Shown one piece after another: positions 8,974 through 19,027 of a DNA stretch of 23,570 bases (position 1 is its first letter; the number at the start of each line of letters is the position of its first letter). This DNA is from Eimeria necatrix (taxonomy: Eukaryota; Apicomplexa; Conoidasida; Eucoccidiorida; Eimeriidae). A program made the translations under genes and the position numbers. Location: contig NW_013652676.1 in assembly GCF_000499385.1 (NCBI RefSeq), positions 27,501 to 51,070 on the forward strand. Reading direction: 5' to 3'. A model generated the notes under the pieces. That model saw only the letters and a list, made by a program, of their open reading frames with translations. It was not told where the DNA came from and ran no database searches.

Positions 8974-9035
8974 GGCGCAGCAGCAGCAGCAGCAGCAGCA
9001 GCGGCAGCAGCAGCGGCAGCAGCAGCAGCAGCGGC
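8974..9035. repeat. CAG/CGG array
   Basis: CAG triplets interrupted by CGG, starting just after GGGGGCG. No CDS is supported. Confidence 0.75.
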
Positions 9036-9478
9036 CCGCTCCCCCGCTGCTCCCCCTTTTCTGCTAATTCCTTTCAGCTTTTTAAGTGTTATAAAGCAAT
9101 AACTTCTAATGTTGCTGCTGCTGCTGCAGCGCCGCCAGTGTCAGTTGCTGCTACGCCCTTGCTGCTGCTCCCTGCTCGCGGGCCGCCCCCTGCGCCAGCA
9201 GCACTTCCTCTTTCGCTTCTTTAAACTCCCCAGCTAAAATTAAACTCCATTTAAATAAAGTTCTCCATTTAAATCCTTTTTGCTGCACAATTTGTTTGCT
9301 GCAGCGCCGTTTGCTTCCCCGCGGCTCCGCCGGAGCCTGCACGGACACACTAAGGCAGCAGCAGCAGCGCTGCGCTTCCCCCTGCTGCTGCTGCCTAATC
9401 CATTATTTAAACTTCAATTTAAATCCAATTTTCAATTTTATTTTGTCTTTTAAAGCCAGCTTTGTCTGTCGCTGCAGG

Positions 9479-9479
<1 letters not shown>

Positions 9480-9512
<33 letters not shown>

Positions 9513-9990
9513 GCCTCTGCTGCTGGGGATCTGCGCTGCGCGGTTCGCTCCCGCAGCAGAATAACGCAGCAGCAAAGGCCCAGGGTTTAGGGTTTAGGGT
9601 TTAGGGTTTAGGGTTTGCAGCTTTTGCGCGGGGCAGCAGCCTCGGGAACACCTGCTGCTGCAGCGGCGATCCCTGCTGCTGCGGATCTGCCCTGCGCCGC
9701 TCGCTCACGCAGCAAAACACGCAGCAGCAAAATCTCAAGGCTTAGGCTCTAGGGTTTAGGGTTTAGGGTTTAGGGTTTAGGGTTTGGGACTTTTTGCGGA
9801 GGCAGCAGCCACAAGAACACCTGCTGCAGCGCCAGCGCACTCTGCTGCTGCAGATCCCTGCTGCGCGCTTCGCCCCCGCAGCAGAATTACTCAGCAGCAA
9901 AAGTCTAGCGTTTAGGGTTTAGGGTTTAGGGTTTAGGGTTTAGGGTTTAGGGTTTAGGGTTTAGGGTTTAGGGGGGTGTTGCGAGGCAGC
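9480..9990. repeat. compound satellite: three tandem units, each with a telomere-type block
   Basis: Three copies of a related module follow one another. The GATCTGC/GATCCCTG landmark falls at 9528, 9684 and 9853. Each unit has a CTGCTG/GATC part, a CGCTCNCGCAGCA part, GCAGCAAAA, then a TTTAGGG block (9582-9616, 9751-9785, 9911-9974) and a GGCAGCAGC plus ACACCTGCTGC part. Spacings are 156 and 169 bp. A partial fourth unit follows 9974. Confidence 0.8.
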
Positions 9991-10049
9991 AGCTCTGTAA
10001 CGGCGCTGCCCTCTGCTGCTGCTTGTCAGCTGCTGCAGAAGTCGAAGCA

Positions 10050-10094
10050 GCAGACGCCCGCTCTAGCCAGCAGAAGCAGCAGCAACAGCAGCTG

Positions 10095-10132
<38 letters not shown>

Positions 10133-10200
10133 GCAGCAAAACGAAGCGGCGACAAGGCCCTAGTGCAGATTCAGGAGGCCCTGCTGCAGCAGCAGCAAAA
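10050..10200. repeat. CAG array
   Basis: CAG/CAA triplets with a short unique interruption near 10140-10180. This is the last GC-rich block before the AT-rich domain, apart from a CAG island at 10420-10460. Confidence 0.75.
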
Positions 10201-10422
10201 TGAGTATATTTTATCTGTGAAGATAATTTAATTGTTCATAATAATAATAATAATTAAAATAAAGAATTAAATTATATTTAAAACTCCAAAAAGTGTTTTT
10301 TGTTCTATTTTTGTTTTAAATTAAAAAGAAAAAGCTTTTTATTTTCCCCAACTTCTAGAAGACAGTTTGCATTAAAAGCAGCAGCAAATTGGAAGCAAAT
10401 TGGCATCTTTTGCTGCTTCAGT

Positions 10423-10459
<37 letters not shown>

Positions 10460-11030
10460 AACTCTGCGTTTGCTGCTGCTTCCCAAGCTTCCCAGCGAGG
10501 CTTTTGCTGCAGCAGCAAAAGAAAAGAAGAACTTTTTGCAATTAATGATCTTTTTGCAAATTATAATTAACTAAAAGTTTATTTTTGAAACTTTTAATTT
10601 TTCTGAAAAAATAAATCTCTTAAATGCGCAAGTAAATGAATATTCAAATATTCAAATAATGTTCAAATATTCAAATAATTAAAAGTTTAAATTATATTTA
10701 AATATTCAAATTATATTTAAATATTCAAATTATATTCAAATATTCAAATTATATTTAAATATTCAAATAATATTCAAATATTCAAATAATTGAATATTCA
10801 AATTATATTTAAATATTCAAATAATATTCAAATATTCAAATAATTGAATGGCCAAATTATATTTAAGTCTTAAAAAAAATTCGAATATTCAAATAATATT
10901 TAAATGTTAAAATATAATTTAAATATTCAAATATAATTCAAATGCTCAAATAATGCAAAACATTCGAATATTCAACTTTTAGAATATTCAAATAATATTC
11001 AAATATTCAAACAAGTTTAAAGCATTTGAA
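10200..11030. repeat. AT-rich tract with degenerate ATTCAAATA repeats
   Basis: From about 10635, ATTCAAAT and TATATTTAAAT units are repeated irregularly. They grade into the regular 22-bp array that follows. A small CAG island with flanking unique sequence sits at 10375-10520. No gene is seen. Confidence 0.75.
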
Positions 11031-11037
11031 TACTGAA

Positions 11038-11300
11038 ATAATAATAATCAAACATTTAAATAATAATAATCAAACATTTAAATAATAATAATCAAACATT
11101 TAAATAATAATAATCAAACATTTAAATAATAATATTCAAACATTTAAATAATAATAATCAAACATTTAAATAATAATATTCAAACATTTAAATAATAATA
11201 TTCAAATATTTAAATAATAATATTCAAATACTTAAATAATAATATTCAAATATTTAAATAATAATATTCAAATATTTAAATAATAATATTCAAATATTCA
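11038..11300. repeat. 22-bp minisatellite, about 12 copies
   Basis: The unit AAACATTTAAATAATAATAA plus TC repeats head to tail. Early copies have AATCAAACA; later copies change step by step to ATTCAAATA, showing a gradient of divergence along the array. Confidence 0.9.
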
Positions 11301-12555
11301 GAAGTTGCATGCGGCCAATTGGCTCTTTCTGGGCCAAAAAGATTTAATTTCTTTTTCAATTCTTTAGGAAAGCAGGCAATTAATTTATTTATTTATTTTA
11401 TTTTTAAAAGAAAAGTTTTATTTTTTATTTTTTAAAGTTTCATTTCTTTTAAAGTTTCTTTTCTTTGAAGAAAAAGCCAAAAGAAAACAAGCTGCATGCA
11501 CTCAGACTGAAGATGGCGAAAGTTTATTTTTTTTATTTTCTTTTTTTTAAATTTGCATTTTGCAAAAATTCTTTTTTTTAAAATCTGCATTTTGCAAAAA
11601 TGCAAAAAGTCCATTTAAACTCTTAAATGGAGTTTTTTTGTTTTGCAATTTGCGCCAAGTTTCGAAAACTCGTTTTTAAAGAATGGCCAAACTGGCTTTC
11701 AATTTGTTTTCTTTTTTGTCTTTTTGCCGCTAAAATTAATCAAATTTCTCGGATTTTATTTCAAAAAGATCATTTAATTGCATTAAATTCGAAAATCTGA
11801 ATTATTAAAACCTTTTATTCAAGTAAAGTGCATGCAAAGCAGCTCTTGTTGTGAGTTTCCGAAAGAATGCAAGATTAGGAGTTTTTGAATTAGCAAAAAA
11901 GTTCCTTTTTTTTAATTTTTAAACATTTTTTGACAAATTTAATTCCAAAAGAATGCAATTTGAAGCTCCTGACTCAAAAAGACTTCACAAAATCCGCAAA
12001 AACTTCTTTTCTGTCCGCAAAAACTCCAAACTTTGGAACTTCCACTTCAAATTTGCAAATTAAAATTGCTGCGCCTTCTGTACATACAGCAGGAGGCACA
12101 AACTGCGCATTTTTTGCTTCTTTTTGCACTTTTTTAAATCCACTTTTTCTTTTCTTTCTTCCCGTTAAAAGTATTTAAAGTATAAATATATTTCTACTTC
12201 TTCGCAGAGCCTCGGGGGCCCTTTGGGGGCCCTTGAGGGCCAATTAATATTTAATTTATTTCCTGTTTTCGGGTGTATGTACATGGCAAAATGGAAGTAT
12301 TGCATGCAAGGTTTGGGGCTTTTTTGAGTTCATTTCGCCCCCCATTTTTGTTCTTTTTTGTTTATTTTTGAAACAAAAGTTTAAACTTTTTGTTTTTATT
12401 TAAAATCAAATTTGAATTTCTTTATTTTTTCCCCGGGGCTGCACAGAGCAGCCGCAGCTGCAGCAGAACTGGATCTAATTGGCTTGGCTCTGCTGCTTCG
12501 TCTTCTCTGATTAATAAATGCAAATAAATAAACAAATAAATAAATAAATAAATAA

Positions 12556-12590
<35 letters not shown>

Positions 12591-13260
12591 ATGAATAAAT
12601 AATAAATATCAAGTACTTCGATGCGGCACTCGAACGAACTCTAAGGATCTCTGAGCTCCCCGGACACCGCAGCCGCAGACAAACAAAAAGAATAAAATTA
12701 GTTTGAAATAAATTAAAGCAATTAAAATAATTAAAATAATTAAAATAATTAAAATAAATTAAAATAAATTAAAACAAATTAAAACAAATTAAAATAAATA
12801 TTTGATAATTAAAATGCAGTTTTAATTCTTCTTTTGGCTGCGACTTCACGTGGTTTGTTGGCGAAAAATTTAATTTTCGAAAATTCAAAATAAATAAAAA
12901 CTGAAATAATAAAATTACATTTTAATGTTTTTTAATTTTTAAATTGCTGCAGCAGCTCTCTGCAGCCTCAGTTGCAAACTTTGAAAGTTTTGAATAAATA
13001 AAAAATAATTTTATTTTAAATTCCAACTTTTATTTTTTAAATAAAATAATTCAAATCTGCTGTGCCAGGCCGCAGCAGCAGAGGCCCCACTAAGTCCCTT
13101 GCAGCTTTAAAACCCCCTTCTCTAGTCAGATAAATTGAGATTTGTTTTCTTTTGAATTCAAAAATGAAAAATTCGAAAAGAAATAAAAAAGATCTCATTT
13201 GGACACTTTTGGCACTGGAGTTTCATTAAAATATAAATAGATTGAAATTAAATTTGTATA
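11300..13260. other. AT-rich domain with small GC-rich islands, no recognised gene
   Basis: Long T or A runs and AAATAAAT or AAAATAATT microsatellites (12520-12610, 12715-12800) dominate. Small GC-richer islands occur at 12200-12245 (two GGGGGCCCTT copies), 12436-12510, 12945-12975 and 13060-13130. Some could be short exons, but I recognise no protein. Weak palindrome-family relatives lie at 12076 and 12271, the latter with an intact GGTGT arm. Confidence 0.6.
12447..12510 (+). CDS. possible small terminal exon
   Basis: After a T-rich tract and cacag, one frame reads AAAAAELDLIGLALLLRLL and stops at TGA 12508-12510. GC content and reading differ from the surrounding AT sea. There is no partner exon and no family, so this is speculative. 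Confidence 0.15.
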
Positions 13261-13269
13261 TATTTCAAT

Positions 13270-13324
13270 CTAAACCCAAATATATATATATATATATTTA
13301 GTATATATAATGTATATATATATG

Positions 13325-13366
<42 letters not shown>

Positions 13367-14015
13367 TAGTATATAATATATATTATAAATAGATAAGTAT
13401 ATAAACATAAACATTGATTTATTTATATATTTATAGACATATATATGTATATTATATAACTTAGACATAAATACATATATATATAAGTAAATACAAATGA
13501 ACAAATATATAAACATATAAATAAGTGTATAAACATATTATATATAAATATACAAATATATAAATATATATCTACATAAATATATATGCAAATATACATA
13601 TATATATTAATATATATATATATAAATATAAATATATATATAAAAATATATATAAATATATATCTACAGAAATACATATGTAAATATACACATATACATT
13701 TATATAAATATATACATAACTATGTATCTACAGAAATATATATGTAAATATATATATATATATACACATTTATATAAATGTACATAAATATATGTGTAAG
13801 TATGCATATATATTTATATATTTATACATATTTATATAAACATGTATATAAATATATACATAAATATATATCTACATATATATATATATATATATATATA
13901 AGTATGCATATATATATGCATACTTATATATATTTATGTAGATATATATTTATGTATATATTTATATATTTATATAAACATTTATATAAATACAAATATA
14001 TATACGCATGCATTT
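13270..14015. repeat. (TA)n-rich satellite containing a large palindrome
   Basis: Almost pure A/T sequence with recurrent ATATCTACA and TATGCATAT landmarks. Around 13912 the sequence folds on itself. AGTATGCATATATATATGCA followed by TACT is an exact palindrome (13901-13924). The flanks, about 13845-13900 and 13925-13975, are near reverse complements that share ATCTACATA / TATGTAGAT. Open frames rich in Ile, Tyr and Lys here are composition artefacts. Confidence 0.85.
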
Positions 14016-14193
14016 GTTAGTCTTTTCCTTTTTGGGGCTTTTTCTGAATCCCTTTGTGGCTTTCTAGTCTTTGATTTCTTTTATTTTATTTGACAATTTT
14101 AATTTTTGGTTTCTTCTTTTTTTAACTTTTTTGTTTTTTTTTATTTTTATTTGCCAAACAACTCATTGCCATTTAATCTGCTTTTCTCTGCAG

Positions 14194-14285
14194 CAGCTGC
14201 TTGCGCACTGCGTCGCTGCTGCTGCTGCTGCTGCTGCTGTTGCTGCTACTGTTGCTGCTGCTACTGTTGTTGCTGCTGCTGCTGT

Positions 14286-14319
<34 letters not shown>

Positions 14320-14340
14320 AAGGCTGGAGTTATTACTTGA
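14194..14340 (+). CDS. possible 3' exon, Ala/Val/Thr-rich
   Basis: A T-rich tract (14070-14193) ending in ttctctgcag is a good splice acceptor on this strand. The frame after it reads QLLAHCV, then an Ala tract with Val and Thr, then KAGVIT and a TGA. The GCT/GTT/ACT alternation is read as Ala/Val/Thr. The minus Gln frame is broken by TAG stops. No upstream exon can be named and no family is recognised. Confidence 0.25.
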
Positions 14341-14397
14341 AAAATATTAAAAAGAGTTGCGTTTGAAGCATACAAACGAAAACGTAAACTAAACACC

Positions 14398-14494
14398 AGA
14401 AGCAGCAGCAGCAGCTGCTGCTGCTGCTGCAGCACAAGCAGACACTGCAGCCTTTGCTGCTGCCACCGCAGAAGCTGCAGCAGCAACGGCACAC

Positions 14495-14545
<51 letters not shown>
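14398..14545. repeat. CAG then CTG arrays
   Basis: A CAG block (about 14399-14415), a CTG block, and a longer CTG run at 14498-14543. Unique islands between them are not recognised. Confidence 0.75.
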
Positions 14546-14619
14546 CTCACTAATTACTTCACGCCCCGAAGGCGCATGCAACAAGGGCGCCAGCCTGCAG
14601 CACCAAGACTCCCCACACA

Positions 14620-14661
14620 AAACCCTAAACCCTAAACCCTAAACCCTAAACCCTAAACCCT
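14620..14661 (-). repeat. interstitial telomere-type repeat, six perfect units (AAACCCT)
   Basis: Six exact AAACCCT heptamers, 42 bp. Confidence 0.95.
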
Positions 14662-14747
14662 CCATTCAAAGTGAGGAAAGCGCCTGCTAGCGGGAAACCT
14701 GGAGAACTTGATCTATCCTCAACAGTCCGTAATAAAAAGCTCAACGA

Positions 14748-14832
14748 ATTAATTAATTAAACTAACCAATTAAATTAATTAATTAAATTAATTAATTATA
14801 TTAATTAATTAATTAAATTAATTAATTAATTT
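14748..14832. repeat. TTAA/AATT microsatellite
   Basis: ATTAATTAATTAAATTAATT units. The tract abuts the 3' side of the tRNA-like element. Confidence 0.85.
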
Positions 14833-14903
14833 CATCACTGGGAATCGAACCCGGGAGAGCCTGCGGCCCTCAGCTGCAGAGATTTGGCCAAAATGCAAAT
14901 TTG
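14830..14903 (-). pseudogene. tRNA-like remnant with perfect B box
   Basis: The minus strand contains GGTTCGATTCC, an exact match to the Pol III B-box consensus, within CCCGGGTTCGATTCCC as in tRNA-Gly or tRNA-Glu T-arms. Upstream at about the right distance is TGGCCAAATC, close to an A box. The acceptor (tgcattt against tgatgaa) and the D and anticodon stems pair poorly, so no functional cloverleaf or anticodon is supported. It could be a decayed tRNA gene or a tRNA-derived SINE head. Confidence 0.4.
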
Positions 14904-15128
14904 GAGATTTCAGCGAAGCCAAGAAGAGAGGCGGAGGTTTTTGCAAATTGCTGCAGCAGAAAAAAGAACAAACTCAATAAATGCTGCAGCAGCAGCAGCA
15001 GCAAAAGGTGCAGCAGCAGCAGCAGCAGCAGCAAAAGGTGCAGCAGCGGCAGCAGCAGCAGCAGAGCGCCAGAAGCAGCGGGATAAAACGCGGCGGCAAA
15101 CTCGACTGCAGCAGCGGCGAAGCAGCAG

Positions 15129-15181
<53 letters not shown>

Positions 15182-15255
15182 GCAGCAGTTTCTGTCACCA
15201 AATGGAAAATAAAAGAAACACAGAAGCAGCAGCTGGATTGGAAGTTGCAAAATGA
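14893..15255 (+). CDS. possible small basic low-complexity protein
   Basis: From the ATG at 14893 a 120-residue frame reads MQIWRFQRSQEERRRFLQ, then EKRTNSIN, poly-Ala with KG spacers, ERQKQRDKTRRQTRLQQRR, poly-Ser with Asn, and FCHQMENKRNTEAAAGLEVAK before its stop. The charged helical segments on both sides of the repeats stay in one frame, which is more than the repeat alone would give. Other plus frames are also open. No family, signal peptide or membrane segment is seen. The poly-Ser part would be poly-Gln or poly-Ala after any frame slip. Confidence 0.3.
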
Positions 15256-15261
15256 AGAAAA

Positions 15262-15365
15262 GGATAAAAGAAATAAATAAATAAAAAGTTATAAAATAAA
15301 ATAGAACAAAATAAATGAAACTAAAAATAAATAAAATAAATAAAATAAATAAAATAAATAAAATA

Positions 15366-15396
<31 letters not shown>

Positions 15397-15400
15397 TAAA
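15262..15400. repeat. AAATA/AAAAT microsatellite
   Basis: Pentanucleotide AAATA units change into AAAAAT units along the tract. Non-coding. Confidence 0.85.
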
Positions 15401-15474
15401 CAAAAAAAGGAATAAATTGCAAGAGCAGCAGACCCAGCGCAGCAGGGGGAAAAAGGCAAATGCGAAAAGCAATT

Positions 15475-15625
15475 AAAAATAAATTAAAAATATAAATTAA
15501 AGTAATTTAAAATAATTGAAAATATAATTTAAAATAAATAAAAACAAATTAAAATAAATTAAAATAAATTAAAATAAATTAAAATAAATTAAAATAAATT
15601 AAAATAAATTAAATAATTAAAAATA
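15475..15625. repeat. AAATTAAAAT microsatellite
   Basis: AAATTAAAAT units of about 10 bp, seven or more. A related tract lies at 12715-12800. Confidence 0.85.
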
Positions 15626-15767
15626 AAAAAGCAGCAGCAAAAAGGATTACCTGCTGCTGCCCTCAGCAACTCGCGCTGCACAAGCAGCAAGCAGCAGCGA
15701 AACGCCCTGCTGCAGTGCAGCAGCATCAGCAGCAAATCTGAACAGCAAGCAGCAGCAGCAAAATGAA

Positions 15768-15815
15768 ATTAATTAAATTAAATTAAATTAAATTAAATTA
15801 AATTAAATTAATTAA
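15768..15815. repeat. AATTA pentanucleotide repeat
   Basis: AATTAAATTA units with period 5. Confidence 0.85.
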
Positions 15816-15825
15816 TTGGGGCTGC

Positions 15826-16023
15826 ATGCAGAAGCAGCAAAGACACGACGCATGCAAAACCAGGGAGAAACAAAAACAGACAAAAAGCCTCAGCTGCAGC
15901 AGCAGGCGCGAGTTTGCTGCTGCTGCTGCTGCTGCTGCTGCTGTCGCTGCTGCAGCAGAGCACTGCATGCAGCAGCAAAATGAAACCACAAATAAAGAAG
16001 CTACAAGCAAAGAGGAAAAATAA
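15826..16023 (+). CDS. possible short ORF, unrecognised
   Basis: The ATG at 15826 opens a 65-residue frame, QKQQRHDACKTREKQKQTKS, then poly-Ala, then EHCMQQQNETTNKEATSKEEK. On the opposite strand the following A-rich DNA is a long pyrimidine tract ending in gcttgtag (about 16000-16110), which would be a good minus-strand acceptor. The strand assignment is therefore open. Confidence 0.18.
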   Translation: MQKQQRHDACKTREKQKQTKSLSCSSRREFAAAAAAAAAVAAAAEHCMQQQNETTNKEATSKEEK

Positions 16024-16159
16024 GAAAGAATTAAGAAGACCATTAAGACAAATGGAACAAAAGAGAAAAAAGAAAAAAGATTTAATAAAAAGAAAAAAGA
16101 AAAAAGAAATTAAAAATAAATATAACATGCAAAAACGGCAGATGTGAAGAGAAGCAACA

Positions 16160-16348
16160 AACGAAAACCGGCACAGCAGCAAAAGCAGCAGCAGCAGAGG
16201 CCGCAGCAGCAGAAGCAGCAAATGAAGCAGCAAAAAAAGCAGCAGCAGCAGCAGCAAAAGTGATGGCAGCAGCAAGCAACGGACACAACCGAGAGCAAGC
16301 AGCCGCACCAGAGCAGCAGCAGCAGGGCCAGCTGAATGCGCCAATAAC

Positions 16349-16418
<70 letters not shown>

Positions 16419-16541
16419 GCAGCAGGCAACGGACTTGTGCTCCAAGAGAGCCAGCCAGGACTGCAGCAGCAAAGCTCTGGGGGAAAGCGGGCGGCCGTTG
16501 AAAGCAGCAGCATCTTCTTCCATACAAACCTGCAGATGCGC

Positions 16542-16584
<43 letters not shown>

Positions 16585-16682
16585 ATCAGGAGGCTGCAGC
16601 AGCTGCTGGTGAACTGTCAGGGCGCAGCAGCAGCAGCGGGCAAGGTAGTGGGCTGCGGCAGCAGCAGGTGAGCCGGCAGACT

Positions 16683-16716
<34 letters not shown>

Positions 16717-16735
16717 AATGGCCGCAGCACTCACC
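16160..16735. repeat. CAG arrays with unique islands readable on both strands
   Basis: The plus strand offers a frame from 16260 with GNGLVLQESQPGL and SSGGKRAAVESSSIFFHT, followed by a donor-like CAG|gtgagc near 16670. The minus strand offers EEDAAAFNGRPLSPRALLL and QSWLALLEHKSV (about 16520-16430), which would suit a further exon of the PPR-like gene. I cannot choose between them. Confidence 0.45.
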
Positions 16736-16949
16736 GAAACTCTCTTCGCCATCCTCAGGTACTCTGCTGCAGTGATGTCATCATCTGCTGCTGCCTCTCC
16801 TGCTGCTGCTGCTGCTGCGTCTTGTGTGTTTGCTGTTTCCGCTGCTGCTGCTGCAGTTGCTGCTGCTGCTGCTGCATCATCTGCTTCCGCTGCAGCTCCG
16901 TCTTGCGTCTCTTCCGGCGCAGGCTCTGAGCCTGCTGGCCCCTCAGCGT

Positions 16950-16996
<47 letters not shown>

Positions 16997-17329
16997 CGGG
17001 TCAGCAGCAGCTCCAGCAGCAGCAAATGAGCTGCGGGGGGCAGCGCCACCCCCAGAGCCATTGCGTCGTCATACAGCTGCAGCAGCAGCAAAAGCCACAA
17101 AGCAAATTTGCTTCTGCTGCTGCTGCTGCTGCACAGCCAGCAACAGCAGTACAGGCAGCAGCTGCAGCAGCTAGAGCAGCAGCAGCAGCGCAGCAGCAGC
17201 AGCAGCAGCAGCGCAGCAGCAGCAAAAGGCAAGCCTACTTTTGCGCATCTTCTGATATCAGTGCCTTCGGGTGTCACTGCAGCTCGCAGCATCAGCAAAT
17301 AACTCGACGGGGATATCGGCAGTCTCCTG

Positions 17330-17394
<65 letters not shown>

Positions 17395-17504
17395 GCAGCA
17401 GCAAGTGCTGTGGTTGGAGCCGCAATGAGCACTGAGGCAGCAGCAAACGTTCCTTCGAAAGAAGGCATGCGGCAGCAGCAACAGCAGGAGCTGCAGCAGC
17501 TGCC

Positions 17505-17539
<35 letters not shown>

Positions 17540-17615
17540 GCAGCAGCAGCAGCAGCAGTGGCAGCCGTGCAAGCCTCAGCGCAAGTACTCCAAACTGCAA
17601 CCGCAGCAGCGCCGC

Positions 17616-17673
<58 letters not shown>

Positions 17674-18208
17674 AGGGAGCGCACCAGTCGTGTCTGAGAG
17701 AAAGGAAAAGCTTGTCTGCTGCTGCTGCATCTTTTCTATTTAATGCATCTTCCAAAAGATTAAAAACAATAAATAAAGAAGGAGGAGAAGACAAAAAGTA
17801 TTTGCTGCACTCCAGCACCTGCGCAGCAGCAGCACGCAGCAGCAAGCGACGCAGCAGCAGCTGCAGCAGCAGCAGCAGCAGCAGCGAGACGGACGCGCTC
17901 AGAGCAGCAGCAGCAGCAAGGCAGCAGCAGCAGCAGCAGCAAGGCAGCAGCAGCAGCAGCAGCAGCGCACAGCAGAGGCTTCGTCGTGGCGTTTGCAAAG
18001 GGCCGCAGCAGCAGCAAGTCGGGTGGCGATCTCGCTGTGGGTTGTGCTGCTGCTGCTGCTGCTGCTGCTGCCGCTGAGTCTTCCAAAGTTATTCAGCAGC
18101 TGCAGCAGCAGCAAAATTTGCTGCCAATCTCTGGGCAGCCGGACGAGCCGCAGCAGCAAAAAGAGACACTCGAGAGCACTGAGGTCTTCGGAGCGGCGAA
18201 CAGCAGGA

Positions 18209-18249
<41 letters not shown>

Positions 18250-18250
18250 C

Positions 18251-18281
<31 letters not shown>

Positions 18282-18379
18282 GGGTTGCTGCGGCTTCAGC
18301 GGGGAGCTGCGTCGCCCACGCGCTGCCAGGAGCCCCGCCAGCAGGGGCGCCCCAGCGCCCCTGCTGCTGCTGCTGCTCC

Positions 18380-18420
<41 letters not shown>

Positions 18421-18575
18421 CCTGGGGTTCCAGGGGCGCTGCAGCGAAGGCTTTGCTGCTCTGCCGCCCCCGCGCTGGCTCTGGCGAGGCAGCCACAAAG
18501 AGTGGTGCTGCTTGAAGCTTTCGTCTATGCGGAGAAGCAGCTGCTGCAGCAGGGCCTTGCGCTCCTCTTCGGAGA

Positions 18576-18624
<49 letters not shown>

Positions 18625-18760
18625 TCGGCGCTGCGGAGCGGGCACGCGCTTCGCTTGCTCCCGCTGCTGCTGCTGCTGCTGCTGTCTCTGCAGCATAAGC
18701 GAGAGGCGAGTGGACAGCCGCCCGTGCGCAGAATGGGTGCTGCGGCGCAGCAGCAGCAAG

Positions 18761-18793
<33 letters not shown>

Positions 18794-18864
18794 AGCACCC
18801 GCCTGCCGAGCTGCAGCAGCAGCAGCTGGCGCTGCTGCTGCGCTACTCCATTGAGAAGCAACAT
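16735..18864 (-). CDS. probable multi-exon alpha-helical-repeat (PPR-like) protein, boundaries approximate
   Basis: Several minus-strand islands between CTG arrays read as helical-repeat protein. From the ATG at 18864 the frame includes LSEEERKALLQQLLLRIDESF, RRSEDLSALECLFLLLRLV and LCKRHDEASA (to 17971). Skipping 152 nt of CTG repeat (donor gtgcgc at 17970, acceptor gcgcag before 17818) continues in phase with VLECSKYFLSSPPSLFIVFN and LLEDALNRKDAAAADKLF, which resembles a 35-residue pentatricopeptide motif. Further down come ISPSSYLLMLRAAVTPEGTD (about 17325-17250), LYDDAMALGVALPPAAHLLL (about 17080-17020), an acidic Ala-rich stretch, and ITAAEYLRMAKRVS ending at a canonical gtgagt donor (exon end 16735). 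PPR proteins usually bind organellar RNA. The exons between 17690 and 17330 are unclear, the C-terminus is not found, and a 5' exon above 18864 is possible. The family call rests on motif shape, not on an alignment. Confidence 0.42.
17450..17700. repeat. long CAG arrays inside the PPR-like locus
   Basis: CAG runs at about 17503-17560 and 17620-17672 sit between protein-like islands. Reading is Leu, Ala or Cys on the minus strand according to frame. A frame change across them is needed to link the islands, by splicing or slippage. Confidence 0.8.
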
Positions 18865-18953
18865 TTCCCTCTATGAAGTGAAATGTGCAAAAAATTTCCC
18901 AAGAGGAAATGCATGCAGCGCCGAAAGCCCCAGCAGCAAAAGGCTCGACGCAG

Positions 18954-19027
18954 CGCTCTTGCTGCTGCTCTTGCTGCTGCTCTTGCTGCTGCTCTTGCTG
19001 CTGCTCTTGCTGCTGCTCTTGCTGCTG
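18954..19027. repeat. 15-bp repeat GCTCTTGCTGCTGCT, about five copies
   Basis: CTC interrupts the CTG array with a strict 15-bp period. On the minus strand it reads QQEQQ, SSKSS or AARAA. It ends at tgatttcag on the minus strand, a possible acceptor for a 5' exon of the PPR-like gene. Confidence 0.8.

Noticed and set aside
9911..9974. True chromosome end
   Set aside because: The telomere-type block is short and has non-telomeric sequence on both sides, as do all other blocks.
11930..12178. 82-residue ORF in the AT-rich domain
   Set aside because: Starts only at TTG, has no family resemblance, and spans a weak palindrome relative at 12076.
13298..14020. Ile/Tyr/Lys ORFs on both strands
   Set aside because: Composition artefacts of (TA)n DNA; the region is a palindromic satellite.
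10200..14190. Retrotransposon or other mobile element
   Set aside because: No reverse transcriptase, integrase or transposase motif, no long terminal repeats, and no target-site duplication seen.
14830..14903. Functional tRNA gene
   Set aside because: B box is perfect, but acceptor, D and anticodon stems do not pair and no clear anticodon results.
15914..16147. Lys-rich basic ORF
   Set aside because: The A-rich DNA is equally well the complement of a splice pyrimidine tract; Lys runs follow from AAA/AAG composition.
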